Assembly (NCBI GenBank): GCA_038496675.1
Contig: CM076652.1
Location: 12,464,359 to 12,528,358, forward strand
Length of the DNA stretch: 64,000 nucleotides
Direction of reading: 5' to 3'
DNA from: Rachycentron canadum
Lineage: Eukaryota; Chordata; Actinopteri; Carangiformes; Rachycentridae
The notes below the pieces were generated by a model, which had not been told where the DNA came from, did not search any database, and saw only the letters and a list, made by a program, of their open reading frames with translations. Below, piece by piece: positions 1-11,752 of this stretch. The number at the start of each line of letters is the position of its first letter. Within the stretch, counting starts at the first letter, position 1. The translations under genes and the position numbers were made by a program.

Positions 1-103
1 TGTATATGACATGTTTTTGTCAGTATGAAGAATGATTCTTAGCTGTCTTTGTTTGTCATCCCTAAGCTGATTTTGTTTTAACCCCGACTGTCTTAATTTA
101 CAG

Positions 104-1815
104 ACTCAGAATAGGATGAAGTTGATGGCAGACAACTATGAGGACGACCATCTGAAGACTGCCCCTGACCAAACGAATCACAAACCCTCTCCAGATCAGG
201 TAGCTTACATAACCACCAATTATCAGGATCATGTGTGTATTTTATTCTTTACAGCTTCTCTAAAATGTCTGCACTTGATTGGTTAACAAAGCAATGTCTG
301 TAAGGAGGCTAAGAACTGATACCTGCTGTCTGAAGGGAATTATAATGAAATGAAATTTTTTTTTTCTTTTGTCCTTTAAACTTTTGTCCCTTTGTCTGTA
401 AACACACTAACCAAATGTTCCTTTCTAATGCTGCGATTGGCTTACCATGTGGCTAAAAGGATGATGAGGAGGGTATTTGGGCGTAGCCAACCTTTTGCCC
501 TCCCTCTCTCTCTCTCTCAGCCATTTTGTTCAGAAGGGTGAGCTTGTGTGAAAAGTCAGACGTCTTGCACCTTTTATCATTGTTTCTCTGCGGCATGTTT
601 ACTTGTGTTCCATTCATTTGTGGTTTTCTTTTCATCACGCGTCATTCCTCTCCTCCAAACATTAATGGTCATTGTCATAATTACTTCGCAGTTCTCAGCA
701 CTCATCCTGTTCTTTAACACTGGTTGTGTGTTTCTTGTTAGTGGCTTATGGGATATGGATTGGTGGTGTGTGTGTGTTTGCATGCACAAGCTAAGAGGAT
801 GAGATGATTTTGATTCTGGCTTAGTCTCATCGCCTTAAATTAAAGCATCTTAGCTTTGCATGCCACTGCTCTGACGCTAATGAATGGCTGCTCACATTTT
901 TGCTCACACAAACGGGTGTTGCACTGGACAACATCATCAGAGGTAGAGTAAGTTCCTTTTGAGTTTGATATACATATATAACAGACATACATGTGCTCAT
1001 AGTGTACCTGAGGAGGTTAGCTCTAATGTGAGATGGTGATGCATTCATAAGCATGCATGCAGATGATGATGTTCTGTTTGTCTCTCATGGGAAAAGAAAA
1101 TTGTTTTTTTTTTTTGTTTTTTTTTTTGTTGTTGTTATGCCAATGTTCTCTTGTGCTTGTGTCATTCAACCATTGAAATTGGAGGATAGCTCCTTTTTAT
1201 TATTCTGTAGTCTGAAGGAAATCTCTTTTTTTCCCCTTTCCCTCTGTCCCTCACCCCTCTTTCTTTTCTGTCTCACACTCTCTTCCTCTCCCTCCCACCC
1301 TGCAGAAGATACCCCCTCTTCTAGCCCTGTCCCAGAACCGCAGTAAGCTCAAGCTCTACATCGCCCACCTGACAGACCTCTGCCATGACCGGGACCCCAG
1401 CATCCTCAACCAGCTCACCCCGCCCTCTCACTACCACCACAGCGACCCTGAAGACTGGGAGGAGGAGCTCCAGAAGATGAGTGTTGAACAGGTAGTGGGG
1501 GAACTCTCAGTCGCTCTCAAGTAGTGATTCTTGTGTATAGCTTTGGGCCATTTTTAAGAAGCTTTCAAACAAACAGATGCAAAAATTCCTGAAATAGGCT
1601 ACTGTTCTTTGAAATGATCCAGACTGATGTTGATTGTTGGATTTAAATGTATTTGATTCATGCTCTCTTTCCTCCAGTTGGAGCGGGAGCTGGAGGTGTG
1701 TGAGAAGGAGAGTGGAGAGCTGCAGGAGTATGCCAACTCTGTTCTCCAACAGATTGCGGACTACTGCCCTGATATCCTGGAGCAGGTTGTCAATGCCCTG
1801 GAGGAGTCTTGCTGA
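104..1815 (+). CDS. erc1: ERC1 (ELKS/RAB6-interacting/CAST family member 1), C-terminal three exons, partial
   Basis: Three coding exons at 104-199, 1306-1491 and 1678-1815 (TGA at 1813-1815), all phase 0 with AG/GT borders, give the last 139 residues; the 5' part lies outside the window. The first exon reads TQNRMKLMADNYEDDH and continues to KPSPDQ. The second carries QNRSKLKLYIAHLTDLCHDR, and the third ends LQQIADYCPDILEQVVNALEESC. These match the ELKS C-terminus as I know it, including the Rab11-FIP-type Rab-binding helix. ERC1 is a long coiled-coil scaffold that binds Rab6, liprins and LL5, acts in vesicle capture at the cell cortex and at active zones, and takes part in IKK/NF-kB signalling. 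This end is the ELKS-alpha type, without the C-terminal GIWA motif that binds the RIM PDZ domain. The family is certain; ERC1 over ERC2 rests on sequence plus the FBXL14 neighbour. Confidence 0.93.
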
Positions 1816-3540
1816 CAGTTCTGACCTCAGACACAACCCGGCTGACTACTGGTCTTCACATAACCTGTAGCTGAGCCCAGGTGCCCATACCTCCACCCAA
1901 TGAGGGTCCAGAAAGGAAGGAAGGAAGTTATGAAGGGCATTATCTTAACCCACTGAGCTCTCAATTCTTTGTTCCCCTTGTCCACCCTGGAAAAAACTTT
2001 CATGACCCCTGAGTGCTTTCCTGTCTCATGTGTCAGGTCTGCAAAATCAAATTAGGGATGTTCACAAGGTCTGTCAATGTGTTACTTGGTGCAAAAATGA
2101 CTCACTGTAAAGCAAAGCATGTTCATTTAATGATGACCAAGGCAAATGGTGGAATGACATTTAGGAAAAAAAAAGCTACTTGAACCTTTTGCATTTGTGA
2201 ACACAACAAATTTGATTTTTGCTTCTAGGATATTTGCAAAAATACCATTGCACACCTGTAAGTCTGGGACAGGTGCGTTGGGAGAAAAAAGATTTCAGAT
2301 GAAAGAAGCAAACTTCCGCACAAAGTCTTGAAGTATACTGCCAACCTTCCTCTCCCTAGACAGTGTCATTCACAGCAGGAATTCCCAAAATCAAGCACAG
2401 TTACCTCACCCACTTCTATCTCAGTCTTTTACCCCTTAGATTCCTCTCACAAATCTTTAAACTTCAAAGGGGTAGATTTATTATTCACATGGGGCAGGAA
2501 AGCACTTTTTGCCTTGGAGAACTGGGGAGCTGCTACATCAAGAGGGGAACGGAAAGGATCTGAGTTCAGTGTGTAAATCATGGAGCCATGTAGATGCGTG
2601 TTTTGTGTTTTAGTCAGCGTTCTGGAAGCATTGCTGCTGGTGGCCAATCATCATTTTCTAACCAAATAAATGCAGCATGTTCTCCAAATACTTCCTCTCC
2701 GAGCTGTGGATCTGCCCATGTAGCCAGGATTAGGTTGTAGGTACTGTGTCATATGTGGCTGGGTTATTGGCATGAGAGGGGGAACAAGGCCTGACCTTTG
2801 ACACTGATCAAAGATCAGAATTTAGTTTCACAAAGTTTTCAATAGAGGAGAGAGGGAAGAAAAGGCTTTTTATTCTTGGTGATGTATTAAGTTTGAGATG
2901 GTTTTGCACACAACGTCCACTTGTTTATGAGGTATGCAATGTTTCTTTTGAGAACGTTCTAGTGGCCTTGGAGCATGCACAGAAATCAGTACTGGACCTA
3001 AAAGCAGGGATATTTATTCCTCTGTAATATTGGTGCTAAGGCATGATGTAGGGAATTTTTGATCTGATCCACTGATCATTCAGTCTCATCCAAAGTTTCT
3101 ATAGATGTTACTTAAAGCCCACCTGCTCTTTTGGTTGGCAGACTGAATCATTGAAAAATACAGGTGATGCCCCTTTTTCTTGTGTTTTTCAGATCACTTA
3201 CAGATGCAAGTGATGCCTCCTTTATTGTATTTTTTGAAATCTTCAGGGCTGAGGTTTTTAATTACTAAGTGCATCTACATTTACATTTACTTACAAATGA
3301 AAGTCACTTTTCAGCAGATTTTGACTTTTTAGATCAGTTTGTAAATAATGTGATATTTAAAACATACAGTGACTGAATAAAGGTAATTAAGTGGAAGGTG
3401 TTGTGCATTCTTAAAAAAAAAAATCTGAAAAGTTAAAAGCAGTGCAGTTGTCTTTTGTGTCTAATTTTGTCTTCAGGACAAAATGTGTGTGTGTGTGTGT
3501 GTGACAAGTACTGCCATAACTTGCAGAAAGTCATGTTCTA

Positions 3541-3620
3541 TAGATATATATCTATCTATATCAAAATATATATATATATAGATATATATAGATATATCTA
3601 TATATAGATATATATAAATA
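3541..3620. repeat. AT-rich self-complementary satellite (TATA/GATATA)
   Basis: Alternating TATATA with interspersed GATATA/TATCTA units, in which both orientations of the unit occur, so the stretch can fold back on itself. It lies inside the presumed ERC1 3' UTR. Confidence 0.85.
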
Positions 3621-4588
3621 AAAATACATATATATAAAAATGTTTACTGTATGGATATGCATTGAATGTTTGCACAGAATCTTGAAGAGCGAGCTGCTCT
3701 GAACAAAAAGACCGTCAAGTTAGTGTCCTCAGCAGAAACTGAGGAAAGAAGTGTCAAAAAAAAATCTGTGTCAAAATAATGTGTGAACTACAAATGTTTT
3801 CAAACAGTGACTGTGATGGGAGAGTACCTTTCTTGCTTTTATTTCTAATTGTCCTTTTATATATTTTCACCACATGATGATGTAAGTGTATTATCCTGAG
3901 ATTCCAATGTTGCAGTTGTCTTTTTTTTTTTTTTTTTTTTCTTACCTGTCCTGTCATGGTTGATGTCAAAGGCAGATTGAGCCTGGTGGATAAAAAGAAA
4001 TTAGTCTCCAACCATCGTGGCCGTCCTGCTGTTATAGAGGAACATAATGTTACAGAACAAAACAGTTGCACACTGTATACGTCAGAAAATAGATGAAGTT
4101 TTAAAACAAACTTCCCATGTGTGGTTGATGTACAGATAAATTTGGGCAGGTGGATTTTAAAAGTGGACTAATAGCATGTCATACTGAAAACATAACACAC
4201 TTCTGATTTTGGAGGATGTTAGTTGGATGCTTGATTTCGTACTTCTCGTCTGTCAAAACAGAATTAATTTCTTTTCATTCTTAACCCCTTTACCTTTCAC
4301 CACTGGGTTCAGAGAAAGTTTAAGGCATTTTAAAGTGTTTTATTTCCCTTACTTTGGCCTGTGTGTCCCTGCCCTTGCCTTAATGTCTCGTCATCTCTTT
4401 TTCTCGACTCTTTATTGAGGAACACAGAGCTGATAAAGGGGCGTTTGTCAAGTACACGGTATTTGTTTTTCTTTTGCATTTGTATAAGAAATGTACTGCC
4501 TTCTGTCTGTTCGTGTTAAGAATCAAACTGTGTAAAAAGAAAGCAAAACAGACATGTTTGTCAGTTATTTGGATTTTGTATGTATGTA

Positions 4589-4598
4589 AATAAATAAA
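4589..4598 (+). terminator. Overlapping AATAAA polyadenylation signals, likely ERC1
   Basis: Two overlapping AATAAA hexamers in a TAAATAAATAAATT context, followed by T-rich sequence. This is the last strong plus-strand signal before the convergent FBXL14 gene. Confidence 0.5.
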
Positions 4599-4650
4599 TT
4601 ATAAGCCTTGGTTTCTTAAAGCATCTTTTTTCCAAACAAATTAAAGATTT

Positions 4651-5564
4651 ACACTATATGCTCCAACAAATGACTGCAATGACTGTATTAGTCAACCGGT
4701 GTTTATACTGTACAAGTACTAATGCTCTTCCACAAAGACTGTTGTGGAATTAAAATATTAAATTGATTTATTATGTAATTATTTAATTCCTCAAGAAATG
4801 TCTCAATTTGCTTGCCTAGTCAGAGGCCAGTGTCACTGTGCGTCAAACCCTTACACACTTTCATCTGTGTTCAGTGTAAATGTGACTCAAAATGTTCAAG
4901 TTCTCCTAAAATCCTTTTATCCTTTCCTGTTTCAAATTTACATAACAATTGTTTCCTTAAGCAAATAATGTAGGATAGCCAACCTCAGAGAAGTGATATA
5001 ACCACTAATTAGTACTGTAGTCTGAGCCCCCCCGAGTTATCACAAACTGACAGAATATGAATTATAAGACACTGCAATTTTCATCCCAGATACAATGGTG
5101 AATTATCTCTAATTGTTATTAATGCCAGTGGGATTCAATGGATACTTTGCTGTGTAAATACGTTTCAACAATATACCCTTTTTCATTCATAATGACTCAA
5201 ACATTATCTAATGTTTTGATATCAGTTTAAGTGAGCAGAAGCTGTGAATTTCCCCTTAGTTGCACAAGCTGGTAAAATATGAGGTATTAATAAATGGTAT
5301 TATCTGCAGTGAAATTATTAAAATAATCTGAATCTTAATAACATAATTCACTCTTTCATTTAGTGGTAGCTGAGATACTAACCTTAAAAAAAAAAAAAAA
5401 AAGAAACTTTCCAATTGTCCTGTGCACCATATGCATAAAAACCATATTAGTTTCAGTTTTAAGACTCAGATATTTCAAAATGGTACATTGAACTGCAAAA
5501 ATCTTATACATAAGGTTATCAAAACTAAAACCAGTTGGTAAAACTGTTAAAAATAAAATTTGAC
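4651..5564. other. Intergenic spacer between convergent ERC1 and FBXL14
   Basis: AT-rich sequence with a poly-A run at about 5385-5402. I see no coding exon or recognisable repeat. Both flanking genes appear to end into this ~0.9-kb stretch. Confidence 0.5.
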
Positions 5565-5587
5565 GAGATTTAAACATATTTGCCATC

Positions 5588-5593
5588 TTTATT
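5588..5593 (-). terminator. FBXL14 polyadenylation signal
   Basis: TTTATT on the plus strand reads AATAAA on the minus strand, about 800 bp downstream of the FBXL14 stop. It marks the probable 3' end of that transcript near 5565-5575. Sequence 5594-6386 is therefore taken as FBXL14 3' UTR; it is AT-rich and has no supported frame. Confidence 0.5.
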
Positions 5594-6386
5594 CATAAAT
5601 ATCACTACTGTATGAATATAAAACAATCTTAAATTACTGCTTTTTTTAAACAAATACTCTGACACTATCATTGGAAGCTCCTCAGGAGAAAAACCACTGA
5701 TGAACAGTTTAAGGTATTGCATATAGCCTTTGCAGCTGTTAATTACTACGCCTTACTGTAGTCATGTTGATGAACCTTTGACAGAGCAGCGTACTAGAAC
5801 ATCGTACACATACTTATTTCCTCAGGAATATGAAACATAGCCAACTATACATAGGTAAACAAAGACAGACAAGGAGTGATCCACCCACTTCAATTTGAAG
5901 TACAATTTTGTCAACAACAGTCATTCAATACAAAAAATATTGGTTACACAAGTAAAAAATACATCAGCCAAAAAAACATTCTATCAAAACTTCAATCCAA
6001 GGTACTCCAGACTTCCTGTTAACAGTTAAAATGCCTACCTATTATTATGCAATGAGATTTCTTAAATATCAAAACCTCCATTGGTGTGTAAGTCACAAAA
6101 ATATGCAAAGTAATCTAGTATTCAGCAATTGTAGGCACTCCTGTGTTTGATGGATGAGGTAGCTAGATAGTAAGAACTGTACACTGACTGAGATTAAACA
6201 ATGCACCTCAAAAGAGAGCACAAATATGAGACATAGAGTAAGAATGGATATTGCAGCGGAGGTGAACAATATTCCAGTGATCAATGCTGAGTCCCTCTCC
6301 TTGCTTTTAGTCACAGTATAGAAGGTAAAATTAGGAAACAGAGCACTGTACACAATGAAACACATGTATACTGAATGGGAGAACGT

Positions 6387-7589
6387 TCATCTCACTCTCT
6401 CACTCTCTGTCATCTGCCACAGTCCCAGATTTAACACTTTAAGGCACGGGAGCTGCGTTATCCTCTCCAGACCCCTCTTAGTGATCTTAGTACAACCGTA
6501 CAGATCGATTCCTGTCAGCTGGGTCAAGTGGTCAGCTATCAACTCCAACCCTTTGTCTGTGATTCTCACACACTGTCCAATGTTGAGAGTCTTGAGTTCA
6601 TGCATCTGGCGTACCATTCTGTTAATGCCATCATCACTGATATGGCATGAACAAAGAGAAAGGGACTTGAGCTGATACAAGCCCTGGGCGATGTAAGCCA
6701 GGCTCTGGTCCCCGATTTTATCGCAGAAGGAGACATCAAGTCCAGACAGCCGGAGGGAGCCCATGGCCAGATGCATTATCCCTGTGTCACTGATGTTATC
6801 ACAGGACCGCAGGTTCAAGCTACACAGGTGGGTCATATGTGACAAGTGGATCATGCCTGCATCTGATATCCCTCCACAGAAGCTGAGGTTAAGCACTTTA
6901 AGCTTGTTCAGGCCCTTTGACACATGTTTGAGAGACAGATCAGTCAGCTTCTGGCAGTCCTGCAAGGTTAACTTCTCCAGAGACAGGCAGCCCTCCGCAG
7001 CACTGCGGGTCATACCAGACAGGTGCCCGATGCCCACATCGGATACATGTCTGCAGCTGCGCAGGTTAAGGCTCTTAAGTCTGTGCAAACCCCAGGCAAT
7101 GAGCAACAGGCCTGTGTTTGTGATATTGCTGCATCCCCCAAGTTCAAGCACCTCCAGGTTTTTGAGGTACTGGGCAATCCTGCCCAGGCTGGAGTCTGTG
7201 ATCTGTTTACAAAGGCTGAGGTTCAGCACCCGCAGCGATGGGATGTCCTGCACAAAGGCATGTCCGAGTCCGTTGTCTGTTAGGTTAAAGCACCCACACA
7301 GGTTAAGGCTTTCGATGTGCGGCATCCCTTGAATCACGTAGCTCAGACTTCGCCTCAGGCTGAGAATCTGAACTTTCTTGATCCCTCTGGTCTGCAGACT
7401 GGGGAACAGAGACGGGTTAGCTCGCCGCAGATGGAGCTTGGCTTCCACCCCCCTCCACACCGACTTGTGGTAGGACGCGTCTCTCCAGGCCGCGCACACT
7501 TGAGCGACTCTTCCTTTGTCTTTAACGTCCAGATAACTGAAAATAATGGCCAGGATCTCTGGGAAAAGGCACGATATATGTGTCTCCAT
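6387..7589 (-). CDS. fbxl14: FBXL14, F-box and leucine-rich repeat protein 14
   Basis: A single uninterrupted 400-aa frame. It starts METHISCLFPEILAIIFSYL, the F-box (about residues 5-45, with the VWRGVEAKLHLRR segment just after), and continues as amino-acid LRR_CC repeats to the C-terminus (examples: SLNLRSCRHVSDVGIGHLSG, LDVSFCDKIGDQSLAYIA). It closely matches vertebrate FBXL14 as I know it. The product is the substrate receptor of an SCF (Skp1-Cul1-F-box) ubiquitin ligase; known targets include Snail-family factors and, in fish and flies, Mkp3 and Pax-type regulators. An ATG three codons upstream (7598) is in frame, but the ATG at 7589 has G at -3 and G at +4 and corresponds to the conserved METHISC start. 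The frame ends MTESERVR-TGA, and that last GTGAGA is itself a possible splice donor (see findings). Confidence 0.97.
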   Translation of the reverse strand: METHISCLFPEILAIIFSYLDVKDKGRVAQVCAAWRDASYHKSVWRGVEAKLHLRRANPSLFPSLQTRGIKKVQILSLRRSLSYVIQGMPHIESLNLCGCFNLTDNGLGHAFVQDIPSLRVLNLSLCKQITDSSLGRIAQYLKNLEVLELGGCSNITNTGLLLIAWGLHRLKSLNLRSCRHVSDVGIGHLSGMTRSAAEGCLSLEKLTLQDCQKLTDLSLKHVSKGLNKLKVLNLSFCGGISDAGMIHLSHMTHLCSLNLRSCDNISDTGIMHLAMGSLRLSGLDVSFCDKIGDQSLAYIAQGLYQLKSLSLCSCHISDDGINRMVRQMHELKTLNIGQCVRITDKGLELIADHLTQLTGIDLYGCTKITKRGLERITQLPCLKVLNLGLWQMTESERVR

Positions 7590-7598
7590 TTCAAACAT

Positions 7599-7965
7599 GA
7601 CTACAAGATGACTGCTTTCAGTAGCAGAGGTTGCTTGTGGGCGACAATACAGTCGTTGTTAGCTCGCCGAAACTCTGCAGAAGTTACTGGCTGGCTCGCT
7701 AGCTAACGTCAGCTAGCATACGGACAGGATAACTATAGCCAGTTAGCTTTGTGCGTAACGTAACAAAAACCCACCCATCTCACAGAAGAGAGGATCGCTA
7801 TCAAATTAAATTAAATGGTGGTACAAATCAACTAATAGCGGCACAGTTCCTGGGTTGACAACGCGGACGCAGATGCGGGAAACTCCGAAAGGCAGTCTAT
7901 TTACCTAGCATGCTAGGCTAACGCTGTTAGCTAACGTCGGCGTACCGTTAGCATTAGCATTAGCT
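7599..7965 (-). promoter_or_regulatory. FBXL14 5' UTR/promoter region with TTAGC/GCTAGC clusters
   Basis: Sequence just upstream of FBXL14 is richer in CpG than its surroundings. It contains many copies of TTAGC, GCTAGC and GCTAAC around 7655-7745 and 7908-7965. No TATA box is obvious. The transcription start cannot be placed from sequence. Confidence 0.4.
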
Positions 7966-8246
7966 GTCGAAACTTGTGAGCTTCAAAGACGAACAACCTT
8001 CTCGTCCAAGCTTTCCAAAACTATTTATTCTTCACTCCGCCTCATCGCAGAGCATATCCACGAACTTCTTTGTAGAAACCTTCAGCTACAGGGCTGTTTT
8101 CTCACACAAAGGTGACTGCCAGGCTCCTTTACCTCCTGAAGCATTTCCAGCAGCGTCGGAGCATCCCGGATTTCCACTAATGAATAAACCGACTCTGGTG
8201 ACTCAAAGCCGGTTCAGACACTGACCAGCGGCTCCTACTGGAAATA
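7966..8246 (+). other. Possible divergent non-coding first exon
   Basis: A moderately GC-rich segment immediately upstream of FBXL14, followed by a near-perfect donor GTAAGT at 8247-8252. It could be the first exon of a divergent non-coding RNA or of a farther gene. No ATG-initiated frame of note reads through it. Confidence 0.2.
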
Positions 8247-10193
8247 GTAAGTATCGTTACTGTTGTTATTCCCCACCTCTCTAATAAAAACATCAATAAC
8301 AACATTAGTCTGCATTAAAAATAGAGGACAAAGTACTTTAGATGCAAATTGGAACAATAATTTCTGTTGTTTACGGTTTGATTCATGTTACAAACAAATT
8401 GTATACAGGTCTAATATAAAAATGAATAATCATATTCTATAGAATCATTATGTTTCTATGTACGAGACAGTAGATGCACATGTAATTTCCTAATTACAAC
8501 TTAATAACCATTACATTTATTGTTAGAACATATAATGATAATAATAAAAAAAAAAAAAACAGGTGGGGACAAAAGTTGAGACCACTATATTATTAGGCTA
8601 TTAGACACAATGTAGTTATTTCACTTCACTGTATAACCTACTTATAAAGTTTAGAAGAGGGGTGTTCATAGTAGTGTTTGCTCATATTGGGGCGACTTGA
8701 AAAAGGCTCTGTCAATTTTATTATCCTTTGTGCTAATTTACTTTAAAAGCCTCTTCAAAAGACTATAATTCGTTCCAAATTGCTCAATGTTTACCCCTAA
8801 AATCCATCCAGTGATTATTTTTTGACAGTGATTTGGCCCTTAAGAGAATGAAAACACAACAAAAGCAACATGTTGCAAATATACATTATGAAAAATAAAG
8901 ACTGTTTAGTGTGTTTAATATATTCAATATTTCTGTTAACTTTTAACAAATGCTAAGTAGAATGACATATAAAAGTGAACAAACAGAAAATAATTTTTTG
9001 CTGTTTGTTTTTGTCAGTTTGTTTAAGTATATATTTTTCAAATGTGGTATGAAAATTCAAAGACCTCCACCCACATCGGTTGTGTGAATCGCTACACTCC
9101 TACTCTGGGAGGATTTTGAATTTAAACACAAAATGCTTAGTTTAATTAATTTTATTATGTTAATTAGTTACGTTGGAACTGATACAATATTTATTTACTT
9201 GTTTACTATTGTACTTTACTGTTTATTTACTTCTGATGTAATGTGGTTATATCGTCTTGACAGTAAAAAAAAATCCTCTCTGCTGCAAAAGTTAAGCAAC
9301 ATAAGTATTCTTGTGCTGTAATGTCTCAGGAGAAAACTGTGTTCTCAATGTTTTGCCCTGTGGAGAAGATTGAGAATAAGTAACAAGATCATGTAACCAT
9401 ATTTATTGTTGGAAGTAGTTTTTGAGGACCACTGGCAAAAAGAGAGGCTGCCTTGTCCTCCAGATGCAGCTGAAAACTGAAAGCCAAAAGTCTCTGTGAA
9501 TCCCTGTGCTAAAAATACTAAAATACTCACACATCCAGCATCAGCCTAGAGAGAAATACCTTTGTTCAGAAGAGTAATAGTGGCACTGAATGTTCACCAA
9601 AGCATTACTGTTTACATCCCAATCTGTTATAGGAGATAAACCATGTGGTTACACAATAATAACAACTCTACTTTGACAAGTAAAATGCATTAGACATTTT
9701 CTGAAGAATAAGTATGAAAAACTGGTTTGAAGTTAAAATGTTGACTGTGAAAAAAATACTAAATGTTGTATTCTGTGAAGCTTATATCTCTGTTTTTGTT
9801 GCAAGTGTCTGTTTATTTGGGTGTTGAAATTTCCCTACCCATGTCTGTCTAGAAGTACCAATGAAAGCTTAATGTCAACTTCAGGGGCACTGATAGGAAT
9901 CCAGGGCCCCCTAACAACAGCTCTCTTGGGGCTCTGACGCAATTAATATCCACAAATCCTGACATGTTTCAGGACTCCTGTGTAGCTCTGAGCCTCTGAA
10001 TCATTCTCCACCGCAGAGCTCACCCAACCTTCACCAGCTAATGTACAACTAGTAGTTATCTACACTTTTTCATTCTTTGCAAGGATTCAAGCAGGCAACC
10101 GCAGAGACAGAAACCATCCAGAATTTTGATAGGAATAATAAACTGGGCCAAATATAAACGCTGATCATTCTCTAGTTTCTCCAGGAAGAACTC

Positions 10194-10200
10194 TATAAAA
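10194..10200 (+). promoter_or_regulatory. TATA box (TATAAAA)
   Basis: TATAAAA lies 48 bp upstream of the ATG at 10248, a spacing that would place transcription start near 10225. It is the best-formed TATA box that I noticed next to a candidate start codon in the intergenic region. Confidence 0.4.
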
Positions 10201-10247
10201 CCAGAGTCTTCACTAAAACAAAGAAAGCTAAAGCTGCAAACAGTATT

Positions 10248-10706
10248 ATGCAGTTCATTGTACTGTTGTGCACCTCAGGGATGCTGCCAGGAGGCCAGTT
10301 AACACAGGGTATGGGAACATGTGGTCTTTTTTGTCCCATTACATGTGCCTACTGATTTTATGCATGTAAGTGAAATTTTCTAGGGAACTATTGAGCCATT
10401 TTGCCACATCCATGATAAATTATTTTTTAATTTAGACATTATATATTATTTATTATACATTGCCAAACATATAACATGACAAGCATTAAGCCATTAATTA
10501 TTACATCTTTAGTTTGTTTAACAGGAACTGAAGCTCCATTTAGTCATCGCATGATACCACATATAGTGTTTATAATGATGTTATGTCAGGCATCATTTCT
10601 GCCACTGAAGCAAACGTGCCCTTTTCCAACCATCGTCAACTCCTGTCAAAGCAAGCAGCCTAGAGGAGAGCACCAAGCCCCATCAAATCTACTGTGGAGA
10701 TGTTGA
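10248..10706 (+). pseudogene. Candidate small secreted-protein gene or decayed remnant
   Basis: An ATG at 10248 opens a hydrophobic, signal-peptide-like exon (10248-10308) beginning MQFIVLLCTSGML, closed by a GT donor in phase 1. An AG acceptor at 10523-10524 continues in phase to a TGA at 10704-10706, giving 80 aa with four cysteines in the second part. The other frame of exon 2 also looks protein-like (it contains HQIYCGDVECKITVVEQ before a stop). This suggests an old exon that suffered a frameshift. The leader ending ...GQLTQ recalls immunoglobulin-type leaders, but I cannot assign a family. It could equally be chance; no second gene copy is visible here. Confidence 0.2.
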
Positions 10707-11351
10707 GTGCAAGATAACAGTTGTAGAACAGAAGGATCTGGTGTCTTTAGATTGAGTATTGATGTTTAAAGGGTTTCATTCAAGGAGATCATATACAGTG
10801 GTTTACAGGACCACAGGGGGGTGGAGAAAGGTAGATAGATGGGTCTGTGCTCTGCTCTGATGCAGGAATTTCTTTCTGTCTCTTTTATCTATGATCAACT
10901 GTGTGATCGCAGTCCCACATCGGGCCAGCAGAGGGCAGCGTTGCTCTGACAGAACAATGGACAAAATCAAAAAGCGACCACCACATACAGATTATCACAG
11001 TTTCAAACTAATGCTTTACACAGAGTCAGCGTGTCAAACAAATTAAAACCCTATTTGTAGGTCTGTGCTTTGCAAAGGGAAGAAATTTGAACAATAGGAT
11101 CTGAAACATTTGATAAAGGGGAATCAAACAGACTTAAAGGCAGCGAGATGGAGACAAGAGATGATTTGGTAGATGGGGAGGAAAGGAAAACCAAAGACAG
11201 GGGGAGAGAAAGTGAGGGATAGTGATTCCCCTCTCGGCCTCCCCTGTGGCTGGACTTGTCTCTGCTAATGACCCTGTCTGCTGGCTCACACAGACAGATG
11301 GTGAATTAACTCCAATTAGCCCACTCTTACCAGATCCCGTCTGACAGCACG

Positions 11352-11352
<1 letters not shown>

Positions 11353-11426
<74 letters not shown>
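11353..11426. repeat. (CA)n-(CT)n compound microsatellite
   Basis: About 45 bp of CA repeats running directly into about 28 bp of CT repeats. Confidence 0.95.
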
Positions 11427-11431
<5 letters not shown>

Positions 11432-11752
11432 ACACACACAAGTCAAATGAAAGGTAACTTGGAAAACCTCCAGCTGTTTACATTTGTTTATTTTAAATTT
11501 TGTTGGAAAGTATAAATGAGCAATGTCTGTTTCAACACTTATTTGGAATAGGAAGTTGAAAACCCACTTGGAATAATAATTGTATTGTAGGGTATTACAG
11601 TGTAAGTGTAATGTGTATTTAAACGTTAACATTTCATTCAAAAAGTCTTGTGTTTCTGTCATTGTAAGAGAAATTGATATATTACATTTGCAGAACAGTA
11701 GAAACTGTTGAGTCACATATTGCGTATTATACTTAACGTATGCACTGTTTCA

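Larger units (their letters stand above)
1816..4650 (+). other. erc1: ERC1 3' UTR
   Basis: Long AT-rich non-coding sequence after the ERC1 stop, with no supported reading frame. Candidate AATAAA signals occur near 2665, near 3376 and, most convincingly, in the overlapping run at 4589-4598, so the transcript probably ends near 4.6 kb. It includes a (GT)n run at about 3484-3503 and an AT-rich self-complementary stretch at 3541-3620. The exact end is inferred. Confidence 0.6.

Noticed and set aside
6763..7332. Long open frames on the strand opposite FBXL14
   Set aside because: They are shadows of the highly repetitive LRR coding sequence; the minus-strand frame has clear FBXL14 homology and these have none.
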